This document shows, piece after piece, positions 62,108 to 64,000 of a DNA stretch of 64,000 bases. The first letter of the stretch is position 1. Each line of letters begins with the position of its first letter. Source of the DNA: Amblyornis subalaris (lineage: Eukaryota > Chordata > Aves > Passeriformes > Ptilonorhynchidae); assembly GCA_018881555.1 (NCBI GenBank), contig JACAXG010000054.1, positions 558,001 to 622,000 of the forward strand, in the 5' to 3' direction. A model generated the notes under the pieces. That model saw only the letters and a program-made list of their open reading frames with translations. It ran no database searches and was not told the origin of the DNA. The translations under genes and the position numbers were made by a program.

Positions 62108-62526
62108 AGGTCTAGAAAGGAAGTCCTATGAGAAGTGGCTGAGGGAGCTGAAGTTGTTTAGCCTGGGTAAAAGGAAGCTCAGGAAAGACCTTATCACTCT
62201 CTACAACTGCCTGAAAGGACAGAGTAACCAGGTGGGGGTTGGCCTCCTCCCAGGCAACCAGCAATAGGACAAGATTAAATGGCCTCAAGCTGTGCCAGGG
62301 GAGGTTCAGCTTGGACATCAGGAAGATCCTTCACTGAAAGGGTGGTCAGGCATTGGAATGGGCTGCCCAGGAAGGTTGTGGAGTCACCATCCCTGGANAT
62401 GCTCAAGAAGCAATTGGACACAGGCACTGAGTGCTATGACTTGGTTGACATGGTGGTGTTTGGTCAAAGGTTGGACTTGATGATCTTGAAGGTCTTTTCC
62501 ACCCCTAATGATTCTATGATTCTGTG
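62108..62526 (+). mobile_element. CR1 LINE 3' end (sense, 5'-truncated)
   Basis: A typical avian CR1 3' end: GTGGCTGAGGGAGCTGAAGT, TTTAGCCTGGGTAAAAGGAA, then CTTATCACTCTCTACAACTG, CTGCCTGAAAGGACAG, and GGTCAGGCATTGGAATGGGC. It finishes with GGTTGGACTTGATGATCTTG and a tail of ATTCTATG-type octamers ending at about 62526. It is well preserved compared with the other CR1 pieces here and so probably younger. Only the last about 400 bases are present, the usual result of incomplete reverse transcription. It has no coding capacity, and the overlapping frames at 61965-62527 are CR1 read as protein. Confidence 0.95.
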
Positions 62527-64000
62527 ACCTATTGCTAACAACACTGAACCATCTCCAAAAGGTTATTATTAAAAGTCATTCATTACATTAATTTGCAACC
62601 CTCATTTAACGTCAGCAGACCTTTATCTTTCAGCCTAGGGGGTTATGCTAGCTCCTGCAAGCCAAAGCCCAATCATAACAAGTGTTTCAGGTTGTAATTA
62701 CAGGGTGATTTCCAATGATACCAACTGCCTATTTTGCCTCCATACATTTTCAAGTCCAAAGGTTACCTCACTATTTCAATTCCTGTGCNTCTACACGGGG
62801 AAAAAAATCTTCTAATAAACAGATAAATTAATGGAAACAAAATAGTAAATTATGAATAATAAATAAACTGGATGGCCTGTCTCTGTACCCAGCGCAGAAG
62901 GAGAAATGGAGNCTGGCTGAGGGGGGCCTGGAGAGTGCTCTCGACAGGCAAGATCTCCTGAGCAACTGGATGCTCTCTCTTTCGTTAGGAGGGGGAAAGA
63001 GCAGCACAATTTCAGACTTCATTCCTCATTTCTTTGAGGCTGATAAGTTGAAATCAGTTCATATTCCTCCCACATTTCTCCTCCTCCACCACCACAGTGC
63101 GTTAAACTTTCTTGACTCAAAAAATTATGCCTGCTACTCCCCCGGCTGCATCCAGCACCCTTCAGAGGAGGAGGAAGATAGCTCAGTGAGCCACTTAGGC
63201 AGAGGCTTAAAGCTAAACAAGCAGCTAAGTGCTTGGCTGGGTCAGGGCTCTCTTAGTTTGGATAAACATGCTTTTGCAAAGGGTGTTTTAAGAGATTTAG
63301 GATGCTGTGTTGACCAAGTTCCTTAATAATTCCCGAGCACAGAGCTAGAACCTCTCAAAATACTATTATTAGGTTCTTAGTTTTATTNTTTCTAAAAATA
63401 AATTGAGGTGAAATTATATTTCAAGAAGCAAGCAAAGGAACTGAGGCATATTTATATTCTTATTTACACAACGATTAATGACAAGAAACATAATGAAATC
63501 CTAGGTTAACGGAGGATGGCATGGTTATGAATATAAACACTGCTGAAATATTTTTGTTGTACATTTTCTGATCAGTTATATTTAACCCAAGCCAAATTTC
63601 AGGAACACAATAATTTCCATTGAAAATAACATTGTGCTTCACACTATTTTTTTATAAATATACTGTCGAAGGATAACAAGAGAGATAATATTTTACCTAG
63701 AGAAGGTGTGCTGAGCCTAAGACACAAGAGATCATTAATTTCTACCTCAGAGAATAATTACTTGTATTGGTTGTTTATTAAGAATTATTAATTTTTCTAC
63801 AACCTGTCACATATGCTCCTGTTATTCCTATCAACTACAAGACTTTTTTCTTTTTTTAAATCCAGGTTCTAAGGAAAAAATTAAATTGCCTAGCAAGTGG
63901 AAATAATTGCAAGAAATTTTTGTTAACTGTAGGCATAAGGAATGTGGTCAGATGTAGGAAACACATCCGACAAGACGGTCCCAGCCTATTTAAAGGTTGT
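62527..64000. other. unique DNA to window end, no gene recognised
   Basis: AT-rich sequence. A 118-codon plus-strand frame (62970-63326) has no family resemblance and no flanking gene signals. No further repeats were recognised. Confidence 0.45.

Noticed and set aside
61965..62527. Overlapping plus and minus open frames of 62-100 codons
   Set aside because: They run mainly through the CR1 3' end, a non-coding retrotransposon tail.
62970..63326. 118-codon plus-strand open frame
   Set aside because: No recognisable motif, no promoter or splice context; length is within chance expectation for the window.
1..64000. tRNA, rRNA, snRNA, microRNA, CRISPR or bacterial operon structure
   Set aside because: I looked for the conserved boxes and repeat spacing and saw none. 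The sequence is vertebrate nuclear DNA, but covariance-model searches could not be run.

Overview
This window looks like nuclear DNA from a bird, most likely a neoavian and quite possibly a songbird. The base composition is moderately AT-rich and there is no dense gene packing. Two CR1 retrotransposon tails end in the avian signature (ATTCTATG-type octamers), and several LTR fragments belong to the avian 'TGTCCTGGTTT..GCTGGG..AGGGTTAATTTT' family of endogenous retroviral LTRs. No bacterial, phage, organellar or CRISPR structure is visible. About ninety isolated single 'n' bases, never in runs, suggest ambiguity codes at polymorphic or low-quality positions in a vertebrate assembly.

Layout: 1-6.2 kb is unique DNA with one GC-richer block (about 5.43-5.96 kb) that may be an unrecognised repeat. 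A compact, very CpG-dense island lies at about 6.19-6.48 kb and is the best promoter candidate. From 8.4 to 28.4 kb the sequence is long AT-rich unique DNA, with a short antisense LTR piece at 8.5 kb and a degraded coding-like segment on the minus strand at 13.9-14.4 kb. A near-complete solo LTR carrying an internal (ATT)n run lies at 28.45-29.04 kb. A minus-strand CR1 tail at 33.3-33.7 kb is followed by older CR1-like debris. Two separate antisense LTRs lie at 37.9-38.2 and 38.9-39.4 kb. The 39.4-62.1 kb interval is again mostly unique, with simple repeats (a G18 tract, a T22 tract and a 9-bp minisatellite) and a few exon-like segments. A plus-strand CR1 tail lies at 62.1-62.5 kb.

I could not identify any protein-coding gene with confidence. 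The open frames of 60-200 codons are mostly what chance predicts for this length and composition. A handful of short segments have good acceptor and donor sites and an open frame: plus strand at 5.25, 30.66, 40.32, 43.64 and 49.40 kb, minus strand at 19.2 and 43.8 kb. They are listed at low confidence. Four of the plus-strand ones can be joined with consistent reading phase and end at a stop codon with an AATAAA downstream, but this is inference. The most economical view is that the window is intergenic or deep-intronic avian DNA shaped by retroelement insertion. I found no convincing evidence for a novel multi-gene system.
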